Below the pieces are notes generated by a model, which was not told the DNA's origin, did no database searches, and was given only the letters and a program-made list of their open reading frames with translations. 64,000 nucleotides of DNA from Flavobacteriales bacterium (lineage in GTDB: Bacteria > Bacteroidota > Bacteroidia > Flavobacteriales_F > PHOS-HE28): NCBI GenBank assembly GCA_016705955.1, contig JADJKO010000006.1, positions 288,734 through 352,733 on the forward strand. The letters are read 5' to 3'. A program made the translations under genes and the position numbers. Below are positions 9,201 to 19,000 of the stretch, piece by piece; the stretch's first letter is position 1, and every line of letters begins with the position of its first letter.

Positions 9201-12200
9201 GCCGCATCGATAGTTGGGCCTTCAGCGTGGACAGCGTGTACATGGACATGCTGCAGAACAATTTCCAGCGCGCCGGGCTGAAGGGGCGCATCGGATTGCC
9301 GATCAATGGGGAGCACGACTTCGTGAAGTACGTCGCGATCCTCGGGTACGACGCCGATAGCAGTGAATTCGCGTTCACGCTCGAAGCGCAGTTGGAAGAC
9401 ACGCTCACGGCGCCACTATGGATCGCGGAGATGTCGCTACGGCCGAACAGTTACGTGCGAGCAACCCTCAGCGATAACAGCAAAGTGCGCGCGGAGCTTC
9501 ATGGCAGTATCAGCATCAGTACCGGGTTGAGCAGTGAATTGGGCATCGACCTGGGCAGCATCCCAAGCATCAACATGCCGGGAATGAACTTCGAAGGATT
9601 GGTGCTCGACAGCGAGGATGGCATCAGTTGCCGCAATTGCGCGTTCGCATACGCCAGTCCGCAGAAGGAATGCGGTGGGTTCCCCTTGAGCATCCGCAAC
9701 CTCGCGCTTGAGTTCGACGACCCCACGCACCCGGCCTTGGTGGTGGAGCCGATGGTGAGCCTCAGCGGTGGTGAGGGCGAAAGCAGTTTCGCCGCGAGCG
9801 TGGCGCTCAAGTTCGTGACCGAGTTGGAGTTGGGTCCGAATGGTGTGAGCCGCTTCGATTTCAAGGACGTGCTCTTCACCGGCATGCACCTCGATGTGGA
9901 CGTGAGCGCCATGCGCCTTGTCGGCGATCTACGGATCACCAAGACCGCGACCAAGGAAGAAGTGAAAGGCGCGCTCACCGTCGGCTTCCCCATGGGCATC
10001 CGCGGCGACCTACAGGCCATCTTCGGAACGATCAAGAACAACCCCGAGGTGGAGATCAACACCAGCGCGCAGCATTACAGCTACTGGATGGTGGATGGCA
10101 TGCTCTACTTCAATCCCGGGTTGATGATCATGACCGGCGTGGGCATCTATGGCTTCGGCGGCGGCGCGTACCATCACATGCATTTCATCGATGGCTCGCT
10201 GCCCACCAACGCGCGCATGCAGAGCATGGCGCCGCGAACACCGCCCGGTGAGATCCCTCCGGCTGATACAAATGCCGACGATGACCCGCCCGATGATTTC
10301 ACGAGCGGCCTTACAGCCGATGCCAGTGCCGTGGGCAGTGGCCCGGCGCCCAGCGGCGGACGCTATGAGGAGGACTTCAATACGTTCCTAGGAGTCCGCC
10401 TTGGCTTGGTCTTCGGCACTTACCCGAATCCGAAGGGCTGCAACATGGACCTCACCCTGCGCGCGGAGTTCTCACAAGCCGGTGGACTTACGTCGTTGAT
10501 CGTGCGCGGTGACATCTATGGTCTGGTGGACATTCCTGAACGATCGGATGCACGCATCACCGGCAACATCCTGTTCAGCTACGCGAACCGCGAAGGCAAC
10601 GAAGTGATCCACGCGAACCTGAGCGTGATGCTCGACTTCGTGGTGGCACGTGGCGCAGGAGCCGGCAACAAACTGGTGGATGCCAACTTCCACACCGAGA
10701 GCCAGAGCGGCAAGTGGTACTTCATCATGGGCACTCCGGATAACCCCGGTGGCATTGTCGTAGGCCCGCCCGGTGGTGATCCCATCCTGAGCATCACCAA
10801 CTACATCATGGTGGGGAATGATAGCATCCCCTTCCAGCTGCCCGATCCGCCGCAACGCATCATGGAGATCCTCGGGTTGAACGATCCTTCGCGCGGATTG
10901 GGAACCGAGGCGGAGACCGCAGCGGCGATCGGTGGTGATCGTGACATGGGTCCCTTGGCGAATGGCGCTGGCTTCGCTTTCGGTGCTGCGCTTGAAGTGA
11001 ACCTGGACATCAACCTCGCCGTGCTCTATGCCACTTTCGGCATGGCCATCGGGTTCGACCTTTTGCTCAGTGAGATCCCGGAGAGCATGGTGTGCGCGGA
11101 GACCGGCCGTAGGCCAGGCGACAAGGGCTGGTACGCGCAGGGCCAGTTCTACGCGGGCTTGTGGGGCGAACTCGGCGTGCAGCTCGATCTGCTCTTCATG
11201 CGCTTCCGCGCGCCCATACTGAGCATGAGCGCCGCCATGCTGCTTCGCGGGAACTTCCCCAACCCTTCCGGTTTCCGTGGTGATGCAGCGGTCCACTTCA
11301 GCGTGCTCAACGGCGCGATCACCGGCGATGCGAGCTTCCATGTGGAGGATGGGCAGCAATGCACACTGATGCCTGCGGGTGATCCACTCGCGGATTTCCA
11401 GTTCATCAAGGACCTGGGGCCGAAGGGCAACGACGTGAGCATCTTCGACATGCCCACGGCGAGCTACAACCTTCCGGTGCAGGAAGTATTGGAAGTGCCC
11501 AAGCTGATCGATCCGAATACAGGCGCTGTGACGATGTACCGTTTCCACCCGTATGTGAGCAGCTTCACACTGAAGGAGCTGCCAAGCAACCTCAACATCC
11601 CCGGAACCAATCGCTTCAATGATGATCGCGGGACCAGCAGCTACCTGAGCCGGAACGATGTGTTGAAGGCCTTGACGACCCACCAGACGCGGGTGGAAGT
11701 GCGTGTCCGCGAGGAGTACGCGCCGTTCATGTACCGCGAGTTCGTGATCCCCGGCACCAGCACGACATGGAACGAGGAGCGCACGCAGAACTTCCGGACC
11801 GGCACCGCGCCGGACCACATCCCGGAAAGCAATGTGGACTACACCTACCCGGTGAACCGCCAGCGCTACTTCCTGCAACAGGAATCGAACAACAAGGGTC
11901 GCGTACACCTCACCCTCGGCATGCCCTACCTGTTCGCGCCGACCGTGGAAGGACGGTCCTACATCTACCTCGCGAAATTCATCCCCTTGGGCGGTGGGTC
12001 CGCGCAGGAAACGCCGGTCGTGTACACCAGCGGCTTCGATGTGCCGCTTACTGTGCCGAACTTGGATCCGCAGCGGATCTACATTGTGCAGCTACTGCGC
12101 AGGCAGACCGCCACATCCGGCGGCATGCCGATGATCGGAGGTGGTGGCGCAGCAGGGGCCGCTGGATCCGTTGGCCCGGTCGGAGCCGCCTATGCCGCGC

Positions 12201-13270
12201 AGATCAGTGCGCCGCTCACGCAGACGTTCATCGCGGCGAACGGCGATGTGCAGCGTCTCAACCTCACCGGCGGCAATGTGCAACGCGCGGTCTCGCTCGC
12301 CGCGAACGACCATCTGCTCTACACCTTCCGATTCCGCTCAAGCAAGTTCAATACGCTGGTGGAGAAGTTCGCCGCGCTCAACCTCGATGGCCGGACACCC
12401 GCACGGTACGACGACGCGCGGAACGCCGATGCGCGCGCCACTGCTGAAGAGGTCTTCGATGAAGCCGACATCCATGGTGTCTGGAAGAACGGCGCGCGCA
12501 AATTGATGCCGTTGGTGTACTTCGCACCGGATTGGAACGACAGTTACTACAGCTACCTGCAGAACAACATGTACGTGCAGTTCCTACAGTACCGTTCCAC
12601 GCGTGCATACACGTTCCCCGGTAACAGCGTGAACCTGCCCACCTTCCCTGTGGTACACTACATCCTCTGGGGATCGCAGCAACCGGAACCGATCGTGGGC
12701 TACAACGGATCCATTGAAGCACCGATCACGGACAACGAGAGTGAGATCGCGGCCTCGCCCACACCGATGCTTGGTGCGGGCGTTGCGGGTACGGTCATCG
12801 GCGGCTCTTGGGGAGCACTTCCCGGCACATTCCCCGGCATGTTCGCTGGAGTGGGCATTGGAGCCGGTGGGCAGATGAGCCCATGGCTCAACTTCGGATT
12901 CCTCTACCGCGCGGGCAAATTCGCATCGCAGGATCAGGCCACCATGCGCCTCGCGGCGATGAATGCGCTGAACACCGCTGGCGCGACCGGTGGCTACCTC
13001 AACACCTTGCTGCAAACGCACGGTCCGCAGGTGAACCGCACCAACATGCGCACCAACGCCTATCAACCTTACAACGGGGCGTTGCTCCGCCATACGGGCA
13101 ACCTGCCAACGCCCAACCAGGAATTCCCGATCTACTACAACGCCACTTACCATATCCGGATGATGTTCCGCTCGCCGATCCCGCTTTCGCGGAACACCGT
13201 CTCCGTCAAACCCTTCACCCTGCGCTATGAAGAGCCTCCTCCTTACAACGGCGATACTGTGCTGTACTAG
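6203..13270 (+). CDS. Giant exported protein (2355 residues), possibly TANFOR-type
   Basis: The ATG at 6203 overlaps the upstream stop by 4 bp and is followed by a signal peptide (MLLPMLLCAARAVAQ), so the longer open frame to the left is not used. Residues about 35-330 show an N-terminal region (CIDIDPGT, LPEGYWEICVQ, GCSGWSVI) that reminds me of large Bacteroidota proteins annotated as TANFOR domain-containing; this is from memory and needs a profile search. The middle 1500 residues are strand-rich with many repeated D/N-x-S/T and Gly turns, and hold a Pro/Asp-rich linker near residues 1345-1390 and hydrophobic Gly-rich stretches (GVGIYGFGGGAYHH). A Gly/Ala-rich segment occurs near residue 1980. 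There is no T9SS sorting domain at the C-terminus. It is probably periplasmic or surface-located and works with its two neighbours. No catalytic motif was seen. Confidence 0.75.
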   Translation: MKNHATILRKFHSAMLLPMLLCAARAVAQYPISVSATVPLPPPTTWAELQDQASATTVTITSTASVTRSATPYVVMRCAERGIRISSIPSFGAGQCIDIDPGTALYTVDQLTDRFEGGFNQSDFEFTGITFNEIRDQQMLPEGYWEICVQLLECPDGAELSAPIPAGCSGWSVIHPQPPMFTNICGTTFSLPDGLLNIAWVYMPPPGIAEQVQYRLDIVRIDPPGDRVGDANDAMLSATVPELFTHVYDEQVALIEIPDELMLDAGYYYAVRVTAFINDPMNPEGELARSEVCSFLYAPEGVDGNGVLRAMWPTNNDWVPFDYLNVVTKFDPYRAYTRFTYNTTMRMIGGAALPDYSRTLNWPGGPPGSQSMVTFAGLSAYESQHLSVYHPNGASGISYQRGERYRWRTVGDFTLGGSPPYHGDSGEEPFGIGMGPSQPESPANGTMVPAGPVALQWRTADEPSELLPPFDVVQATAAGGTTFINGWVNEEWELQVSKQSDFSTIWQHTSGTLGGAGLDISTGLTNRPALVAALYKSLTHTVNATDEGTYYWRLNWKTTPGNASSANYNTSEVFRFCVGHCTEDPTTPTSEEVPPGDCVSVCLADPITNTTAVGDLAVGGTVRVGKFTMTVLTVTGTGTTFTGTGKIPVRFLNDANIMVEFTGLQWNSEGRMLKGKVEARHDWNPPSLTTLTSGVTQIPSMSEADVETMNGLLQDGTRLVSLFNSGSDVGMPIGIDREVGDRQVTLGIINMRFDSLRASLDMVAGIDVMEIRTMLSFGIGDLCFTPDGLGDEGRAYLPYDLVVTGDLGTEFKFRGGASTDVTNITYVDWDCNGFKCLQVACAVKFDRGTVLPEGDHDAAGTEKVEARFKFSVCREVSGAGSTSTESWNVMAAFTMDPFEVPGAPDWVFTLEEAWLDWSSIANPEGISFPTGYDHPALVGGGTAELWKGFYMKRLAMRTPETWGDGTGSPVGGSVNNFIVDDQSELSFNFALVNLVAINQGRIDSWAFSVDSVYMDMLQNNFQRAGLKGRIGLPINGEHDFVKYVAILGYDADSSEFAFTLEAQLEDTLTAPLWIAEMSLRPNSYVRATLSDNSKVRAELHGSISISTGLSSELGIDLGSIPSINMPGMNFEGLVLDSEDGISCRNCAFAYASPQKECGGFPLSIRNLALEFDDPTHPALVVEPMVSLSGGEGESSFAASVALKFVTELELGPNGVSRFDFKDVLFTGMHLDVDVSAMRLVGDLRITKTATKEEVKGALTVGFPMGIRGDLQAIFGTIKNNPEVEINTSAQHYSYWMVDGMLYFNPGLMIMTGVGIYGFGGGAYHHMHFIDGSLPTNARMQSMAPRTPPGEIPPADTNADDDPPDDFTSGLTADASAVGSGPAPSGGRYEEDFNTFLGVRLGLVFGTYPNPKGCNMDLTLRAEFSQAGGLTSLIVRGDIYGLVDIPERSDARITGNILFSYANREGNEVIHANLSVMLDFVVARGAGAGNKLVDANFHTESQSGKWYFIMGTPDNPGGIVVGPPGGDPILSITNYIMVGNDSIPFQLPDPPQRIMEILGLNDPSRGLGTEAETAAAIGGDRDMGPLANGAGFAFGAALEVNLDINLAVLYATFGMAIGFDLLLSEIPESMVCAETGRRPGDKGWYAQGQFYAGLWGELGVQLDLLFMRFRAPILSMSAAMLLRGNFPNPSGFRGDAAVHFSVLNGAITGDASFHVEDGQQCTLMPAGDPLADFQFIKDLGPKGNDVSIFDMPTASYNLPVQEVLEVPKLIDPNTGAVTMYRFHPYVSSFTLKELPSNLNIPGTNRFNDDRGTSSYLSRNDVLKALTTHQTRVEVRVREEYAPFMYREFVIPGTSTTWNEERTQNFRTGTAPDHIPESNVDYTYPVNRQRYFLQQESNNKGRVHLTLGMPYLFAPTVEGRSYIYLAKFIPLGGGSAQETPVVYTSGFDVPLTVPNLDPQRIYIVQLLRRQTATSGGMPMIGGGGAAGAAGSVGPVGAAYAAQISAPLTQTFIAANGDVQRLNLTGGNVQRAVSLAANDHLLYTFRFRSSKFNTLVEKFAALNLDGRTPARYDDARNADARATAEEVFDEADIHGVWKNGARKLMPLVYFAPDWNDSYYSYLQNNMYVQFLQYRSTRAYTFPGNSVNLPTFPVVHYILWGSQQPEPIVGYNGSIEAPITDNESEIAASPTPMLGAGVAGTVIGGSWGALPGTFPGMFAGVGIGAGGQMSPWLNFGFLYRAGKFASQDQATMRLAAMNALNTAGATGGYLNTLLQTHGPQVNRTNMRTNAYQPYNGALLRHTGNLPTPNQEFPIYYNATYHIRMMFRSPIPLSRNTVSVKPFTLRYEEPPPYNGDTVLY

Positions 13271-15383
13271 CCTGGTCGCCCAGGTACGTCCGCTGGGACC
13301 CGACTCGGCCGCACTGGTCCGCGAGGATTCGATCTACCGTGCCGAACGCGGGAAGTTCTACGCGCACATCGCGGTGAAGGCCCACTATGACGGCAGCGTG
13401 GTGCGCTTGCGCTGGGCACCCGATGCACCGGGCGGATGGATCAACGCGAACCAACTCGGCTTTACGGTTGAACGGGTGGATCTCGGCAGCGTGGCGGACA
13501 CGAGTTCGCGCGAATCGAACGCCTTCATCAACCTCACCCCTACGAAGCTCCTGCCGCTTGGACAGCAGGGTTGGAAGGACCTGCACACACGTCTTCCTGA
13601 CGATCTGTATGTGATGGTGGCGGGTGAGATGATCCACACCGCGTTGCTCCCGCAGAACATGGGTTTCAGCACCGATATCAAAGGCGCGAGCGACCGTTTG
13701 AAGGAGCGCTACGCGTTCGCATTGCTCGCCGCCGACCTCTCCTGGCCTGCTGCGGAAGGGAGCGCACTCGGCTTCACGGACAGCGGCGTGGTGCCCGGCC
13801 ATCGCTACCTCTATCGGGTGAAAGTGGCCACGGCAAATGCCAGCTACCCCATCGGTGACGGTGCCGTGGCGGTGAGCACGGAGAAGGCCGACGTGACCAA
13901 GCAACCGATCATCACGCGGGTGAACGAGCAGGACAGCTTGATGATGATCAGCTGGCCGCGTGCGGCGCACGAAGCGTACTTCACGGCGTACGATGTGGAG
14001 CGCAGCGCGGATGCAGGCGCCACCTGGAAGCGGATCAATGCGCAACCCTTCGTGAGCTTCACCAACAACGATCTGCCCGGCACCAAGGATGTGATCGTGT
14101 ACACCGATACGGTTGACGCCACGAAGCAGCAGTACAACTACCGCATCATCGGGCTCACGGCCTTCGGAACCCGCAGTGCGCCCAGCAAGCCCGTCCATGC
14201 AGCGTGGCGTGACCGCACGCCGCCGCCTTCGCCCACCAACGTGCGCGCCACCGAGAAGAAAGGAACCATCGAGGTCACATGGGACTACCCCAGCGGGGTG
14301 AAGGACCTCAAGGGTTTCCATGTCACACGGGGAACCAGTGTGGCCAGTGATGAACGTTCGCTCAACAGCGAGATCCTCGCACCGGGTACGCGCAGCTTCG
14401 TGGACCGCGCACCGGAAACACTGAAGCACAACTACTACCTCGTGATCGCCGTGGACACGGCCAACAACCCCGGACTGAGCATGACCGCCATGGGCAGTGT
14501 GGTGGATAGCATTCCGCCTGCACGGCCCGTCGGGCTGGAGGGCCGCGTGGATACCAACGGGGTGGTGACCTTGAAATGGCGCCTCGGCAAGGAACCCGAC
14601 CTCTATGGTTACCATGTGTTCTGGCAGAACCAGCGCGATCACGTCGAGAGCCGCCTCACGGGCACTGCGATCCGGGATACGATGTACACCGACACCATCA
14701 GCATGCGCACCCTCACCGAGAAGGTGTACTACAAGGTGATGGCCGTGGACCTGAACCGGAACGGCAGCAAGCACAGCGAGCTCATCGAACTCAAGCGCCC
14801 CGATCTCCGCCCGCCGACTGCACCGGTGTTCAAGGACTACCGCGTGAGCGACGAGGGCATACGCTTGCGCTGGGCGCCGAGCAGTAGTGAGGATGTCACG
14901 CGGCATTGCCTATTGCGCCGCATGGTTGGTGAAGCGAATTGGGATACCCTGGCGCGTGTGCCGATCGCGGAACCGACGTTCGAGTATCTGGATAAGGACG
15001 GCGGCAAGCCAGCCTATTACGAATACGCGGTGGTCGCTTTCGATGATGGCGGCTGGAGCACCTTCAGCCAGCAAATGCCGAAACTGCGCATGAATTCCAA
15101 GGAGCGATTGCCGAAGGTGGAGATGCTCGATGCGGAAGCCTTCGCCGACAAGAAGTACGTGCAACTGAGCTGGGACTACGCGCCACGCGATGGTGTGAAG
15201 TTCATCCTGTACAAGAGCACCAACGGCGGCAAATGGCAGGAGTTCGAACTCCTGCCGGGAACAGCCCGCACGCACAAGGACCGACTGGCGAAACCCGGCG
15301 AGGAGATCGGCTACTTCATCCAAGTGGTCACCACCGCCGGACGGGACAGCGACTATTCGCCCAAGGTGAAGGTGAAGATGTGA
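13227..15383 (+). CDS. Fibronectin type III-like repeat protein
   Basis: A 718-residue exported protein whose ATG lies 44 bp inside the end of the giant upstream gene, in another frame. A signal peptide (SLLLTTAILCCTSLVAQ) is followed by an N-terminal region of about 200 residues and then four to five fibronectin-III-like modules of about 95 residues (roughly 215-330, 330-425, 435-525, 530-620, 630-718). They share the pattern P-P-T/S-N ... W-x-x-P/A ... Y-x-Y-R/K-V-x-A-x-D, for example TPPPSPTNVRATEK. No enzyme domain and no T9SS tail is present. Such modules usually mediate protein or glycan contacts. The overlap indicates translational coupling with the giant protein. Confidence 0.8.
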   Translation: MKSLLLTTAILCCTSLVAQVRPLGPDSAALVREDSIYRAERGKFYAHIAVKAHYDGSVVRLRWAPDAPGGWINANQLGFTVERVDLGSVADTSSRESNAFINLTPTKLLPLGQQGWKDLHTRLPDDLYVMVAGEMIHTALLPQNMGFSTDIKGASDRLKERYAFALLAADLSWPAAEGSALGFTDSGVVPGHRYLYRVKVATANASYPIGDGAVAVSTEKADVTKQPIITRVNEQDSLMMISWPRAAHEAYFTAYDVERSADAGATWKRINAQPFVSFTNNDLPGTKDVIVYTDTVDATKQQYNYRIIGLTAFGTRSAPSKPVHAAWRDRTPPPSPTNVRATEKKGTIEVTWDYPSGVKDLKGFHVTRGTSVASDERSLNSEILAPGTRSFVDRAPETLKHNYYLVIAVDTANNPGLSMTAMGSVVDSIPPARPVGLEGRVDTNGVVTLKWRLGKEPDLYGYHVFWQNQRDHVESRLTGTAIRDTMYTDTISMRTLTEKVYYKVMAVDLNRNGSKHSELIELKRPDLRPPTAPVFKDYRVSDEGIRLRWAPSSSEDVTRHCLLRRMVGEANWDTLARVPIAEPTFEYLDKDGGKPAYYEYAVVAFDDGGWSTFSQQMPKLRMNSKERLPKVEMLDAEAFADKKYVQLSWDYAPRDGVKFILYKSTNGGKWQEFELLPGTARTHKDRLAKPGEEIGYFIQVVTTAGRDSDYSPKVKVKM

Positions 15384-15400
15384 ACGGAAGGCGGCGGGGG

Positions 15401-16036
15401 TCAGCGCCCTTTGTACTTCTCCAGCGCTTCTTCCTTGCTCCCCACATGCAACTTCTTGTAGATGCTGTGGATGTGCTGCTTCACCGTGCTGATGGATATG
15501 CCTTCGCGCGCGGCGATCTCCTTGTAGAGCATTCCCTGTGAGAGCATATCGAGCACTTCATGTTCGCGCGGGGTCAGTGCATTGTGCTCGCTGGTGGCTG
15601 TTGTAGGATGCGGCCGTAAATGATCGACGAGCCGCCGCGCCACGCTGGCGCTCATGGGCGCACCGCCGGTGATCAGCTCGCGTACGCCCTCGAGCAGCGC
15701 GATCGGTGTGGAGCTCTTCAGCATGTACCCGTTCGCGCCAGCCTTCAACGCCTCGAACACCCGCAGGTCATCGTCATGCACGGTGAAGACCATGAACTGG
15801 GTGTGGGGCATGAAGGGCCGCAGCTTCTTCAGCAGGTCGATGCCGTTGGTCCCGGGCAGGCCGATATCACTGATCACCACATCGAGCTCCTGTTCAGTGA
15901 TGGCGGGGAAGGCTTCCTCGGCGCTGCGGTACTCGCAGACCAGTTCCATGTCCTCGGCGCGCGCCAGTACGTTGCGCAAGTGTTGACGCATCTGCGGAAG
16001 ATCCTCCACGATGCCGATCCGATGGGTCGAGTTCAC
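15401..16036 (-). CDS. NarL/LuxR-type response regulator
   Basis: A 211-residue two-domain regulator starting at GTG. The receiver domain (1-120) has the acidic pair E10-D11, phospho-acceptor Asp57 (VVISDIGLPG), the Thr of MVFTVHDD and the Lys of YMLKSS. The C-terminal LuxR helix-turn-helix (about 145-205) shows NALTPREHEVLDMLSQGM and ISISTVKQHIHSIYKKL. It should bind DNA when phosphorylated by the adjacent propeller-type kinase, whose stop lies 42 bp upstream. The gene converges on the three-gene envelope operon with a 17-bp gap. A near-consensus -7 box (TACCTTTT) four bases before the GTG suggests it may also have its own, possibly leaderless, transcript. Confidence 0.93.
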   Translation of the reverse strand: MNSTHRIGIVEDLPQMRQHLRNVLARAEDMELVCEYRSAEEAFPAITEQELDVVISDIGLPGTNGIDLLKKLRPFMPHTQFMVFTVHDDDLRVFEALKAGANGYMLKSSTPIALLEGVRELITGGAPMSASVARRLVDHLRPHPTTATSEHNALTPREHEVLDMLSQGMLYKEIAAREGISISTVKQHIHSIYKKLHVGSKEEALEKYKGR

Positions 16037-16040
16037 TCGG

Positions 16041-16048
16041 AAAAGGTA
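16041..16048 (-). promoter_or_regulatory. Possible -7 box TACCTTTT
   Basis: One mismatch to TAnnTTTG, with only four bases between it and the GTG of the response regulator. It is weak on its own and is listed because other genes in the window show the same short spacing. Confidence 0.25.
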
Positions 16049-16078
16049 GGTCGCCGTTGTTGGCCGGTGGGCCGTGTT

Positions 16079-19000
16079 CTAGAACACCGGAAGGGATGCC
16101 GGGATCCCGAGATCAAGCGAAGTACCCGTGGCGGCGGAGCTTTCAATGTGCAAGGTGCCGCCCAGTGCCCTGGCCCGCTCGCGCATGCTCAGCGTCCCTG
16201 TGCCTGTGCGTTCCATGCGGTCCGGATCGAATCCGCGCCCATTGTCCTGGATCCTCACGCGGATCTCCGCCGATGTCCGCACGATGGTCATGGACACCCT
16301 GCTGGCACCGGCATGCTTCACCACGTTGTGCAAGGCCTCCTTCGCGAATAGCACCAGATGCTTCCGCTGATCCACTGAAAGGATCGTGGTCGGTCGGGCA
16401 ATGTCCTGTTCGAACTCCAGTTCCACTCCGCCGTGGTCGAGGATCTCCCCGGCGAGGCCACGGATGTAGGCGACAAGGTCACCAACGGTCTCCTGCCCGG
16501 AGCTCATCGCCCACACGATCCGGCGCATGTCATCGCCCACGTTCCGCGCACCCTCGCTCACTCGCTTCAACGCCTCACGAGCGACGGGATCCGCAGCTTC
16601 CATCCCCGCGAGGTCGCTGTCCATGCCGATGCTGGCCAAGCCACTGCCCAGATCGTCGTGCAGGTCATGCGCGATACGGATGCGCTCGAGCAGCACGGCT
16701 TGTTCACGCGTCACCCGCTCGCGTTCCTTCCTCAACCTGCTGCGCAATACGGATCGGAACATGAGGAACGCCAGGAGCAGCACGATGATGACGGCCAGGG
16801 AGATCGCCCACGAACTGCGGTACCACGGAGGGTGTATCACGAGATCGAGCACTGCGGATCGGCCATTGGGTTGCCGGTCTCGCCCGAGTGCGATCAACTC
16901 CACGCGGTACGTGCCCTCATGCAGATCGATCAAGTCCAAGGTCCTGGATCCTTTCAGATCGATCCACTTTCGGTCGGGACCAAGGCGATAGCGGAACTCC
17001 AGCTCCTCCGGCCGATCCGATCCCAAGGCGGTGAAGTGTATACGCAGCGTGCGTTGGGAGTACGGAACCTCCAATTCGCTGTGCAGCGGATGACAGGGCA
17101 GCGATCGGCCATCGCGTTCCAGCGCAGCGAAGACAGCTTGCAGGTTGTTGTCCGCTACATGGACCGGTGTGCGCACGGAAACCAATGCCTGTGAGCACGC
17201 GAGCAGCACACCATCCCGGTAAGGCGCGGCGATCGTCGTGGGTCGCCCCCAATGGTTGAAGAGTGGGATGCTCATCACCGCAGGCTCCCGAGCCGGATCG
17301 ATGTGCGCGAGACCCGTTTCCGACATCATCCATAACCCGGTATGCGGTGCCGAACGCAGGGTATGTTGCGTTCCGGACGGAAGGCCGTCCTCATGGGTAA
17401 ACGTTCTTAGGACTGCGCCATCCGGGCCGATCATGGAAAGGGATCCATCATCCGCAGCCGCCCAAAGCCCGCCACTATCCGTGGGGTGAACAGCGGTGAT
17501 GGCTGCCATACGAGAGCCTTCCAACAAGCGGATGGTCCGGGTGATCCTCCCTTCTCCATCCAATTTCACGATGTAGCCTGAAGCCGTGCCGCACCATGGT
17601 CCTCCGTTCGGATCGATCGCCATGCACGTCAGGCGGCCGAGGGCAGTCGCGTCATCGCTGCCATCAATGGCCACGCGTTTCGCTTCCGTTCCCGGTGCGA
17701 TACGCCAAATGCCATGATTGAAGGTCCGGACCCACACCACGCCTTTCGCATTCTTCCGCACTTGCTCCACGCTCCGCTCGCTGAGCAGGTGGATGGACGC
17801 GGTAGGAGGGTATGGCACGTGAACATGGCTGCTTCCATCAGGCCACCAACGGAGCCCAGCCCGTGTGCCGATCAGCCAGCCATCGCTCATCCGTAGGAGG
17901 TCCGTGATCATATCCTCCATCGCAGCCGGAGCGGATCCTCCCGTACCGGAAAGAAGTCCGCTGCGAATGGTGTCCGTTCGGCCTGTTCGCGGATCAAGGC
18001 GGATCATTCCTTCTCCGTTGCTCGCCAAGAGAAGCCCATTCGCATCGCTCTCGATCGCGTTCACCACGGAAGGGCTGTTCCAATTCGCGAGATGGATCTG
18101 CCCACTCCTTTCCGGTAGCAAGCGCACAAGCCCCTCTTCGGTGCCGAGCCATAGTGTCTTCTCACGGGTGAGCAGCAAGGCATTCACCGATGAACTGGGA
18201 AGCGACCAGGGTTTGTTCCGGTCCGGAACGATGGACCGCGCATCCTTCCCGTTCGCAGGTAGGACCCGCAATCGATCGTCGCCCGTGGCGATCCAAATGC
18301 GTTGCGTTGGATCGACCAGCATCGCTTTCCCGAGGTTATTGAAGAACCATTCCGATGGAAGCTTGACGCTGCGCACGACGCCGATATCCGGATGGATGTG
18401 CAGCATGGCGTTCAAGCGGAAGTCAAGAACGGCGATATCGTCGTGCAACCCCGCAGCGAGGCACATGGCGGAGGATGTTCCCTGCATCGGCTCCAGTCGT
18501 AGGGTATCCGTTGCCGTGCGGAGTCCCGTCTCGTCCAGTCGATACACACCGTATTTGGTTCCGGCCCACAATGCCTTGCGCCGCGCATCGTGGACCATGG
18601 TTCCCGGTAAGGGGCGCATGCGCGACCCCGGGAAGACCGCTTCCTCCACCAAAGGGTCGCGCCACTCCGATGCCACGGCGTCGTAGTTCAACAGACCTGC
18701 TGCGGTGGAAACCCATATCGATCCCTCGTGTCCGCAGACCACTTGCCAAATGGTGTTCACCAGCAACGGGTCCGTATCCGGCAAGTGACAAGGCACGCGC
18801 TTCACTGCACCGGTGATCGGATCAAGCCGACATAGTCCGCGCAGCGTGCCTACCCAGACAACGTCCGGCGAAGTGGCATCCACCGAAACGATATGGCTCG
18901 AACTCAATGAAAGGCTGTCATCGGCTTGCTGGCGCCAGACACGCACGTGATCCCCGAGTACACGGGCCAGTCCGCTCGAAGTGCCGACCCACAAGCCACC

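Noticed and set aside
10472..11908. Long minus-strand open frame inside the giant gene
   Set aside because: A by-product of high third-position GC on the coding strand; His- and Arg-rich with no recognisable motif.
13215..14906. Long open frame on the minus strand opposite the FnIII-like gene
   Set aside because: It mirrors the codons of a well-supported plus-strand gene in GC-rich DNA, and its translation shows no domain or signal peptide.
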